A stretch of 64,000 bases of DNA. Origin: Closterium sp. Naga37s-1. Lineage: Eukaryota > Streptophyta > Zygnematophyceae > Desmidiales > Closteriaceae. Location of the stretch: positions 930,001 to 994,000 of the forward strand of contig CANJKZ010000932.1 in assembly GCA_947471745.1 (NCBI GenBank). Reading direction: 5' to 3'. Positions 43,712 through 53,253 of this stretch are shown in pieces; position 1 is the first letter of the stretch; each line of letters begins with the position of its first letter. The notes below the pieces were generated by a model. That model was not told the origin of the DNA and ran no database searches. It saw only the letters and a list, made by a program, of their open reading frames with translations. The position numbers were made by a program, and so were the translations under genes.

Positions 43712-43955
43712 AGTAGCAGTAGGAGCAGTAGCAGCAGTAGCAGCAGTAGCAGCAGTAGCTGGAGTAGCAGCAGAGGCAGTAGGGCAGTGCAGGGCAGTGT
43801 GGCTCAGTAGGGCGGCACGGCTCGGTAGGGCGGCGCGGTTCGGAAGAGCGGCGCGGCTCAGTGGGCGTTGCGGCTCGGCTGGGCGGCGCGGCTCGGCTGA
43901 GTGGCGCGGCTCGGCAACTGGTGGCGCGGCGCAGCAGGGCGGCGCGGGTGCTTAC

Positions 43956-44533
43956 CAGGGGCGGGTGCAGGGCCGGGCCGTGACAGCTGTCTCCCGGTGT
44001 TGGAGAATGAAGTTGAGTTGAGTGGAGGAGATGAGGGCCCCGGGCTCAAGGCTCTGGAGCCATTTCTGAGTGGGAAAGGGGGGTTGGAATGGGGATTGGG
44101 AAGAGGGGGAATGAAAGGTTGAGGTGACATGGGAGTGGAAAGGGTTGAAAGGGGGTTCTGACAGGGAGAATTGAAGGGGGAGTAGAAAGGGGAGTGAAAG
44201 GGAATTGAAACAGGAGTAGAAAGAGGTTTCTGAAAGGGGGAGTTGAAAGGGGGTTCTGAAAGGGAGAATTAAAAAGGGGAGTTGAAAGGGGGTTCTAAAA
44301 AGGAGAACTGAAAAGGGGGATTGAAAGGGGGTTCTGAAAGGGAGAATTAAAAAGGGGAGTTGAAAGGGGGTTCTAAAAAGGAGAACTGAAAAGGGGGATT
44401 GAAAGGGGGTTCTGAAAGGGAAAATTGAAAAGGGGGGTTGAAAGGGGGAGTTGAAAGGGGGAACTGAAAGGAGAAGTTGGGAGTAACCACAAGCACCCTA
44501 TCTTCCCGAAACCTGTAACCACTAGCAGCATAC
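43956..44533 (-). other. End of C2 leader and purine-rich spacer
   Basis: The GC-rich C2 leader fades out around 43990. Then follows purine-rich DNA with a tandem array (44150-44470) of GAAAGGGGGTTCTGAAAGGG-type units. A higher-order unit of ~77 bp is repeated twice almost exactly between about 44255 and 44410. No coding signal. Confidence 0.65.
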
Positions 44534-45036
44534 CTCCACACGCCACGGATCGCCACATGGCCGAGGCAGACCGCTGCCACACGTCACAAACCACTGGAAC
44601 CCTCTCAACCCTCAACCCCCAGCACTAGCGCCGCTCCTTCCCCCAAGCGCTAGCACTTTACCCAGCTCCCATCCCTAGCAGCATACCTCCACAAGCCACG
44701 GGTTGCCAGATAGCCGAGGCAGACCGCTGCCACACGTCACAAGGGTTAGAGCCCTTCCCCCTCAAAACCCTTAACTGCTAGCACCATATCCCCCAAACCC
44801 TTTACCACCAGCACCATACCTCCGCACGCCACGGATCGCCACATGGCCGAGGCGGACCGCTGCCACACCTCCATCAGCTCCTAGAGGCCTAGCCCACCTC
44901 GTCACCACTCCGGACCACACTAGACTTGAGCCTCCGACGCACCAGTCCCCAGCCCCAGCAGCATACCTCCGCAAGCCACGGATCGCCAGATGGCTGAGGC
45001 GGACCGATGCCACACCTCCATCAGCTCCTCCTCCGT
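44534..45036 (-). repeat. Four tandem copies of one exon-like unit
   Basis: Minus-strand units at 44967-45036, 44820-44880, 44687-44742 and 44534-44592 each encode VWQRSASAMWRSVACGG or a close variant (VWHRSASAIWRS...), and each ends GGAG followed by GTATG, a good donor. The first has a clear acceptor (CCCTTTGCAG, exon TEEELMEVWHRSASAIWRSV). The second has CTAG before GAGCTGATGG. The last two have lost the first part. The intervening DNA also repeats words such as GCTGCTAG. They probably belong to the minus-strand gene starting at 58373; no family recognised. Confidence 0.6.
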
Positions 45037-45354
45037 CTGCAAAGGGGTCATTGCAGCACCGCACAGCACAGGGCAGCACCGCACAGCACAGAGCGGCACA
45101 GAGCAGAACAGAGCAGAAGAAGGGCGTTTCGTAGGCAGGACGGGGGTAATCATATATTAGGTGAGTATGGCTGAAATGATATTCTGAGAGAACAAATGAC
45201 GACGGAGTCTCGTATCTCAAGGTGAAGTGATGGTGAAGGTGAGGGTCAGACCGCTGCAGCACAGCACTGGTAACAGCCAGACGAAGCACCACCCACCCCC
45301 TCCTTACAAAGTCAATTCCGCACCCATCATCACTGCACTCCACCCCTCCTCGCC

Positions 45355-45960
45355 TCGAACTGCTCCTGCAGCTGCTCCCTCTTGGGCATGGCCCAGGTCC
45401 ACAGCCTCAATGCCACCTGGCTGGATATGCCTCAGCTTCTCGTTTACCCCACACACCCCTACCTCATCCGCACCCCACCGACCCCAAACACACCACACTG
45501 CACCCCACCGCACTCCACTCCTCCTCACCTCGCACTGCTCCTGCAGCTGCTCCCGCTTGGGCATGGCCCAGCTCCACAGCCTCAGCGCCACCTGCACTGC
45601 CCTGCTCTGCTGCTGCGGTGTGGGCTCTCCGCCTGTCAGACAAGGGAAAAGAGGGGGGATTGTTGTGTGAGAGGATGTGGATGGGCATGGCCCAGCTCCA
45701 CAGCCTCAATGCCACCTGCACGGACCGGCTCTGCTGCTGGGGGGTTGGCTCGCCACCTGTCAGAGGAGTGGAGATGGGTAAGGAGCAGGGGAAGAAGTGA
45801 GGGAGGGGGGAAAGTGAGGGGGGGGAGAAGTGAGGGGGGTGAAATGGGCACACCCATGCAGTGCAGCAGCTCTGCTCACCGTCTGCTCTGCTCACCGCCT
45901 GCTCTGCTCACCGCCTGCTCTGCTCACCGCCTGCTCTGCTGCTGAGGTGTGGGCTCCCCG
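45355..45960 (-). repeat. Tandem copies of a second exon-like unit
   Basis: The best copy, 45529-45632 (104 bp), is bordered by TGTCTGACAG acceptor and GTGAGG donor and encodes GEPTPQQQSRAVQVALRLWS followed by WAMPKREQLQEQCE. Similar copies lie at about 45355-45421 (QVALRLWTWAMPKREQ) and 45690-45756 (acceptor CTGACAG; ends WAMPIHI). A partial one at about 45930-45960 keeps only EPTPQQQSR. Intervening sequence contains short GCTCTGCTCACCGCCT repeats (45880-45930). The frame and splice borders are conserved better than the surroundings, which supports a real exon. Function unknown. Confidence 0.58.
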
Positions 45961-46227
45961 CCTTCACATGGAGGTGGTGAGCGGGAGAGGAGTGAGGGGA
46001 AGTGAGGGAGGGAGAGGGGGGAGAGGACGCGAGGGAGGGGGGTCGGGGAGAGGAGTCGAGGGAGGAGGGGGAAGGAGAGGAAGTGTGAGGGGGGGAGGGA
46101 AGATGAAGCGAGGGAAGAGGGAGAAAGGGGAGAAAAGGTGAGGGCAGGGAGGGAGGGGGGAGAGGAAGCGAGGGGCGAGAGCAAGCCTTGCCCGTTGCAC
46201 CAACTACAAGAAACAAACGAAACTCAC

Positions 46228-46495
46228 ATTCTTCTATCAGTGACAGCAGCTTGGCAACAAACCCCGCCACCCCTCCGCCGCCCTGCACGGGCCACCAGTT
46301 GCCGGTCGGCAGTGCCATCCGGGCGGCAACGGCCAGCGAGACATCGATCCATTCGTCATCTTCTGGGTCGAGGACGTCTAGCAGCGACTGGGCGGCGTCG
46401 TCTCTGGGCGGCAGATCCTGTAGCAGGCCGGCCAGGCCCCAGTCAAAGACAGAAGAGACGGTGGCGCTGCTGCACTTGCCGTCCTCCTCCAGTTC
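46228..46495 (-). CDS. Candidate downstream exon, 268 bp
   Basis: Minus strand: acceptor ACACCGCAG before GAACTGGAGG, donor GAAGAAT/GTGAGTTT. It encodes ELEEDGKCSSATVSSVFDWG, then an acidic stretch with DVLDPEDDEWIDVSLAVAAR and NWWPVQGGGGVAGFVAKLLS. The composition is that of a folded domain, unlike the low-complexity sequence around it, and both splice sites match consensus. It is on the same strand and ~800 bp downstream of the large exon ending near 47334-47500, so it is probably part of the same transcript. I do not recognise the domain. Confidence 0.6.
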
Positions 46496-46589
46496 CTGCG
46501 GTGTGGCGAGGGGAGAGACAGGGGGGGCCGGGTGTGAAGGTGGCGAGGGTGATGGAGAAAGGAGAAAGGAGAAGGAGAGGTGGAAGGGT

Positions 46590-46838
46590 CGGTGGCGCTG
46601 CTGCACTTGCCGTCCTCCTCCAGTTCCTGCGGTGTGGCGAGAGGGAAGGACGGGACATGAGAGAGGGGAGAGGGAGGGTGGGATAGAGGAGCAGGAGGGT
46701 GGGATAGAGGAGCAGGAGGGTGGGATAGAGGAGCAGGAGGGTGGGAGAGCGGAAATTTAGAGACATCTCTGCCTTTTCCAGTCAAAGACAGAAGAGACAG
46801 TAGCGCTGCTACACGTGCTGTCCTCCTCCAGTTCCTGA
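46590..46838 (-). repeat. Two partial copies of the 46228-46495 exon
   Basis: At 46590-46632 and 46779-46838 the acceptor-proximal part of the exon (ELEEDGKCSSAT; ELEEDSTCSSATVSSVFDW) is repeated. The first diverges after SSAT, the second after the FDW codons. A much weaker fourth resemblance is at 47180-47225. They look like abortive tandem duplications of the 5' end of the exon. Confidence 0.6.
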
Positions 46839-46969
46839 TGTGGCCGAAGGGAGTCGGGGTGGGGGGGGAAGAGTGTGACTGGGGTGGGTGGTGGGAAAGG
46901 GAGAAAAAAGGGAGGACGGGACGGTGGTGCAAGGAGAGGGCGAAGGAGAGTGGGAGAGCAAGGGGAGAT

Positions 46970-46989
46970 CTTTTGAGGCGCCTCAAAAG
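46970..46989. repeat. Palindrome copy 1
   Basis: Perfect 20-bp palindrome with half-site CTTTTGAGGC, in the presumed intron. One of four related palindromes within 8 kb. Confidence 0.8.
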
Positions 46990-47016
46990 TCGTCACATGC
47001 GGGGTTGAGTAGGGGT

Positions 47017-47040
47017 GACTTTTGAGTCGACTCAAAAGTC
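47017..47040. repeat. Palindrome copy 2
   Basis: Perfect 24-bp palindrome with half-site GACTTTTGAGTC. The core differs from the other copies (GTCGAC in place of GCGC) but symmetry is kept on both arms. Confidence 0.8.
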
Positions 47041-47333
47041 ACCTGGCGAAGGAGAGTGGGAGCGCAAGGGGAGATCCACATGCGGGGTTGAGTAGGGGTG
47101 GGGGAAAGTGGAAGGAGGTGGGAGTAGTTGGGAGACAGGTGGGTGAGGAGAGAGGGAGGGAGGGGCAGGTCAGCCATGCCCAATTCGATGACAAAACGAA
47201 ATGGTGGTGCTGCTGCAACACATCCATACCCCATAAAAGTGGGCTCACATTAGTTGAACCAGATGGAGACGCCCCACCCGCCCACCCACACACTTTTCCA
47301 GCCCCAAGCTGGCCATCCCCTCTATAAGCAGCC

Positions 47334-50248
47334 TCACATTGTAGATGAACCAGTTCGAGAGGCTCTGCATGGCAGCACCCCACACCTTGCCAACCCCCCT
47401 CCCTTAAACCATCTATCCCCTCCCTTAAACCATCTCGACGGCTTGCTGCCCGTGCCACTGCCCAGGCCTGTGCCCATGCCCATGCCAGTGCCAGTCTTAC
47501 CCACTCCGCCTCCCATCCCTCCAAGTCCCCCGCCTGGGCCCATCCCGGCAGCTCCCCCCCAATTCCCTGCTGCACCAGCAACAGCACCAGCACCGCCACC
47601 ACCTCTCGGGCTCCCATGGGGGGTGCTGGAGAAGAAACTTCCAGCCCAGCCCCTCGCCCCTCCTCCTCCCCCTGCTGCTGCAGCAGCAGCAGCAGCAGAA
47701 GGGGAAGAAAGGGTGCCACTTCCGCTGGTGCCGCTCCCTCCCCCCAGCCACAGCGTAGGAATGTCACTCTTGCCCCGGGTGTGGCCTGGCTTGGGTCTAC
47801 CCGCACCAGATATCACCTCCCCGTCCTCCCGTCCCTCCTCTGCTGCCACCCCTTCGCTCAGCCATGCTCCCACCTCGCCTTCACTTCCTCCCCGCCTCCT
47901 CCCCTCCCTTACTACCAGTTCAACACCACTACCACCAGCGCTGGGACCAGCGGCATCAGCATTGTTGCCGGCACCTGAAGGACCACCTGAGGCACCACCT
48001 GAAGAACCACCTGAGGCACCGCCTGAGCTAGCACTAACCCCAGGAGCGCTTGCTCTGCCAGCCGCCCACAACCCACCCACCGACCCTGTCGCCGAGCCTT
48101 TCCCCGAGCCTGCTGCGGCTGCAGCTCCGGAACTAGCCTGGGAGGCAAGCGCAGAGCCCCAACTAGAGGCAACTGCAAAGGCAGCAGCAGCCCAACCAGG
48201 AGCAGCCGCGGAGAGGGACGGGGAGGGGGAGGCTGAGGGAACTGTTGAACTAGAGAGAGCAGGAGAGGAAGTGGAAGAGGGGGAGAGAGGATCAGAGGCG
48301 GCAGCTTTGGCTGCTGCTGCTGCTGCTCTAGGGGAGGTAATATCTGGATCTGCCTTGACGGCAGCGTCTGAGCCTGTCCCCCCACCTGTACTACTGCTTG
48401 CTCCTGCGCTCCTCCCCCCTTGTGCTGCTCCCCCAGCACTCCTCCCTCCTGTATTAGGAGAGGAGAGGGGAGAGAGATGAGCTCCCTCTCCCGCCCCAGG
48501 CCCTACCCCAGACCCCCAGAACTGGGCCGTTTTCACCGCAGCAGCAAGTCTAGCAAACCGCATTGTGACCGACTCAACCCCTCTACCCGTAAACACCATC
48601 CCGATCACCCGATCGAACCCAGCAGCCTTCAACCTGCCACTAGAAACAGCCCGTAGCGCAGCGTGAAACGCCGCCTCGTCTAACCCTAATTCCTGGGCTA
48701 GACTTGCAATTGCCATGCTGTCATCTGGGTGTATATGCTCAAGTTCCCTCATAGTCGCCGCCAGGGTCATTCCCAGCAGGCCCGGGCCGAGGCTGAGCTG
48801 CAGGTACAGCCGATCCTGCTCCTCGCACCGTTCCTCCAGGCTCGAGTGTGTGGCAGCGGCAAGCCCTTCTGCTAGTGCTACCTCTGCCATGGCTGCTAGG
48901 GACATGGGTTCCCAGACCTGGGGTCTCCGGGGGGTGTGGGTGGAGGAGAGTGGGGAGTGGGAGAGTGGGGAGTGGGTGAGCGGGGAGTGGGAGCGGGAGT
49001 GGGATAGAGGGTGGTTGGGATGAGCTGGAGAGTGGTTGGGAGGGGTTGAGACCCGGGAGGTTCCGGCAATGCGGGCGGGAGGAGCGGAAGCAGCAGCAGC
49101 ACCGGGAGTAGCCATGCCAGAGGCAAGACTAGGCACGGTCCACCCCCTTCTCTGCTGCTCCTTACTCACAGCTCCCCCACCCCTCCTCCCTCCCTGTCTC
49201 CCCATCCCTTCCTCCTCCTCCCCTCCCTCCCTCTCCTCCTCCTCACCCCCTTCCTCCTGCTCCCCTTCCTCCCCTTCCTCGCCCTCCTCCAGCTGCCCTT
49301 CCCCCTCCACGCCCTGCCAAAGTATCAGACGCTGCACAGCAGGGGTGGACGCCGCTACAGCTGCAGCGGATCGCTCGCTACAGGCAGTCAGGACGGCAGA
49401 CAGGCACGACACTACAAACGAGCGGCACGCCGGCAGATGCGCGCCCAGTAAGGGCGCCCAGGACCTGCTGCCCCCACTCATGCTGCTGCTGCTCCTGCTA
49501 GTGGTGCTGGTGCTGGTGGTGGTGATGCCGTTGCTGCTGCTGCTGATTGCGCTCGCAGCTTCGGAACTCTCCGAGCCTCTGCCGGACGTGGCGCCGCCAA
49601 AGCTCGAGCTGGGGGGTCGGTGAGAGTGGTGCAGAGTGGTGGATTTGTGAGAAGGAGGTTCGTCTGCTTCTGGGTTGAACTGGAGAAGCATCAGCTGCTG
49701 CTGCTGCATCAACTGCATACTGGGCGTGCGGTTGTGACCGATCGGTGCAAAGGACCGTGACACAGGCCCAGCAGCACGAGGTGAGCCCCTCAAGCTCCCC
49801 ACTCCCCCCCCTGCTGCACCTGCACTTCCTCCCCTAACCGATCCCAGCCTTTGATAACCACCACCACCAGCACCAGTACCAGCACCAGCGCCGGCGGCAG
49901 CAACGGCTGCGGATGCTGCTACAGCTGCCGCTACAGCCTGCTCCCGCTCCAGCTGTAGCTCGAAGAAGGCGATGCGGTCGAGCAGGCGGAGGAGAATGAG
50001 GGCGGCTGTAGCGGGGCGCCACACGCTCAGCGCTGCAGCGAGGCCGACAAAAACGAGGATGTTGTCGTGGTGGCAGCGCGAGGCAAGGAACTGGTCCGGG
50101 TATCCCCGCTCTGCTGCTGCTGCTGCTGGGAGGTTTGCTGCTGCTGCTGCTGGGGCAGAATCAGCACCAACCCCATCAGCAGAATCAGCAACAGCACAAG
50201 CATCACCAGCACCAGCAGCAGCACCACCAGCACCAGCAGCAGCACCAC

Positions 50249-50312
<64 letters not shown>

Positions 50313-53202
50313 GGCAGCAGGGAGAGCAGGGACAGCAGCACGCAGGTCAGAGCAGAGAGCCATGCTAACCAGCTGCTCCTGAATGCTGCCTTCTGGATCC
50401 CACACAAACACACGCACCGCCGCCGCTGCTGCAGGTGCTGCCAACACAGGCCGCCCCTCTGCCCCTCTCCCCGCCCCCTCCTCCCCGCCTCTGCCTCTGC
50501 CCGCCCCTCGCCCCCTCCCATCACCTGCATAAGCCATGCGCCCACTGCCCCCTTCCACTGCTGCTGTTGTCAGTGACTTCCCATACGCCCCCTCCTGCTC
50601 CTCCTCCTCATCCCCCTCCCGGTCTCCTGCCCCTCTGCCCGCAATTCCACTGCCATAGGCACCGGCAGCAGCAGCACCAGCACCAGCTTCCATGCTGAGC
50701 CACCGTTGGGGGCGGGAAACAGGCCCAGCCAAATCATCACCACTCTTTCCCCCATTCCCCTTCCCTTCCTCCCTCCCAATTAACATCACGCCGCTCCCCA
50801 CCTCATCCCCCCCACCCGTCTCCCCCCCTCTCCCAGACCCCGGCGCCACCCCTGCAAGCATCCCAGCAGCTTCTGCCAAATCGTCTTGAATGCGTGCGAA
50901 TCCCAACCCTGCTAGGTCTGCAAGCTCAGGGGCAGTGGTGGAGGAGATGGTAGAGGAGAGGCGCAGCAGTCCCCCTCCCTCCCTCATGCTTCCCCCCTCA
51001 CGCAAACTGCTCCCTCTGCTGTTCACTCGGGCTGTTGTGAGGCCGCCGCGGCTGCTGGTTCGGCTGAAGGTTCGGTTGATGCTACTGGTTCGGTTGATGC
51101 TGTTGGTCCGGTTAATGCTGTTGGTTCGGTTGATGCTGTTGGTTCGGCTCACCCGCCCGAAGCTGTCTCTACGAGCCCAAGGCTCGGGCGAGCCTATCCC
51201 AGTCCTATCCTCATCCACCCAACCCAACGACCTCTGTCTCCCTATACTCCCTCCTCCCCCTCCTCCCCCTCCCTCCCCCCCTCCTCCTCCCCTTCCCTCA
51301 CTACTCAACCAAGCACCTGATGGAATCCTTTCCATATGCTCCTCCCCCATCCCCTCCCCCTCCTCCCCCTCCTCCCCCTCATCTCCCTCTTCCCCCTCCT
51401 CCAGCAGAATCTCCCCCTCCTCCTCATCATCCTCCTCTGCCCAATGCGGAGGCCCATCCCCCCACTGCTCCCAGAACCTCAGCCACACAGCCAGTGCTAC
51501 AGTAAACGCCTCACTGACGTGGCGCTCTTTCAGCCTATCAGAGAGCTCCGTTGCGGTTCGGAATTTCTCGCAGATCCACTCAAAGTCCCGATGCGCCGCA
51601 GCTGACGACGAGGCTCGGACCATCGACCCGAGCCTCCCGCTGCTGCTGCCGAGCCTGCCGCTGCTGCCGCCGAAGCTGTCAGGCCGCATCCGAGCCAGAC
51701 TGAACCCACCTTCCCTGTACACCTCCTCTCTACCCTCCTCCCCTTCGTCATCCGTCCTACACCCTTTATAAGCATCCTCAGTCACCAACTCATCCTGACC
51801 CCCCTCCCATCGCCCCCCTTCCTCACGCCCCCACCCAACCCCACCAACAGCACCCCCCACACCCACACACCCATCCGCAGCCATCGGATTAACCATCAGA
51901 TCCCCCTCATCGTCCACAGACTCATCTCCAGCCGTCCGTTTGAGCATTAGATCAAGCAGATCCATGAAAAGAAGCGTCCAATGCTCCCTACACCTTTGAG
52001 CCCTAACCCTAGCTGCCCCTATCGGCCCAAACTCCCGGCTACACTGCCAGTAGCTGCTGCTCCCTGCTGCACCCCCTGCTAGGAACCCACCCCCAGCAGC
52101 AGCACCTGTAGGCCCATGCTGATCCCAGTACTGCCCATCTCTCACACCACTCACACCACCCCCACCACCGCCACCACCGCTGCTGCTGCTGGTGCCGGTA
52201 AAGCCAAAGGGCGTGGGGGGGGCAGAGCGCTGGGAGCCCGAGAAGCCTGAGAAACCTGAGGGACCCGAGGGGCCTGGGAAGTCTGAGGGGGCTGAGAGGA
52301 GGAGAGGGCGGAACTGGAATCCAGAGCTGGTGGGGCGAGCCATGGCCTGCTGAACCACATTGAGAGGTGGGAGCTCGGGATCACGTTGAGGGGCTTGGAG
52401 GGTGCCTTCTAGATTGTCGCGGCTGCCTTTCATGGGTCGGCCCTGCGCGCCCTGCTCCCGCTCCTCGCCCTGCTTTTGAGGCGCCTCAATAGTCTGCTTT
52501 GCCTGCTTGGCCTGCTCGCCCTGCTCTGCCTGTCCATCCAAGCTACTGTGAGCTCCGCACTGCTCCTGCTCGCCCCTCACTCGGATCCTCTTGCCTTTGA
52601 ACACGAGCTGAGATGCTGCCCCCTCCTCCTCCTGCTCCTCCTGCTTCTCCTCCCCTCCCACCTCTGGTCTCCCATGCGACATGACTCTTCCTCCTCTCCG
52701 TTCCTCCTCCCCCACCCCTCGTTCGCCCTGCTCTTCCCTTCTCTCCTCCTCCCCTCTTCGTTTCTCCTCCCTTCCCTCACCACGTTCAACAGGCAAATCT
52801 TGCGTGGGGCCAGACAGAGGCCCTGGAATGGTAGACCGTCCTGGGGCAGTATAGAGGAGTTCTGAGCGGTCAGAATGGGGTGCTGAGGGGTTGGATAGCG
52901 TGGGGAGCTGAGAGAGGGGGCGCACCGGGACCCGCACTGTAAGCAGGGGGCTCGCAAAGTCAAACTCGTCCGTACCACCGCTGACCTGGCTGCTGCTGAC
53001 CTGTCCGTTGCTGACCTGTGTGCTGTTGACCTGCGTTGACTCCGTTGACCCAGGTGACTCTGCTAGCCTTGCTGGATCTGCAAAATCCGTTGACCCTGCT
53101 GCTAGCCCCGTTGACCCTGTTGACCCTGTTGACCCAAACCCTGGACCCGCCTTTCCCAGATCTGCCATGGTATAATCTCGAGGAAAACCAGGCATAGCAG
53201 CA

Positions 53203-53253
<51 letters not shown>

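Larger units (their letters stand above)
30212..43990 (-). mobile_element. Old copia element C2, hosts nested C3
   Basis: Minus-strand family-C element whose 3' end (30212-30788) and body (38300 to about 43990) are separated by C3. The two parts join exactly within the RNase H motif VDNKAM/LALCQEH. The 3' LTR is 30212-30333. No matching 5' LTR or primer site is visible on the right: the GC-rich leader (about 43715-43990) fades into unrelated DNA, so the 5' end is truncated or unrecognisably decayed. The frame carries stops and shifts and an in-frame deletion of the RT core. Confidence 0.88.

Noticed and set aside
47254..48480. 408-codon plus-strand frame, and similar plus-strand frames at 49036, 50890, 52476, 53322, 54331 and 56149
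   Set aside because: They are antisense shadows of the giant minus-strand exon, rich in Pro/Ser/Leu as expected from its Gly/Ala/Glu codons.
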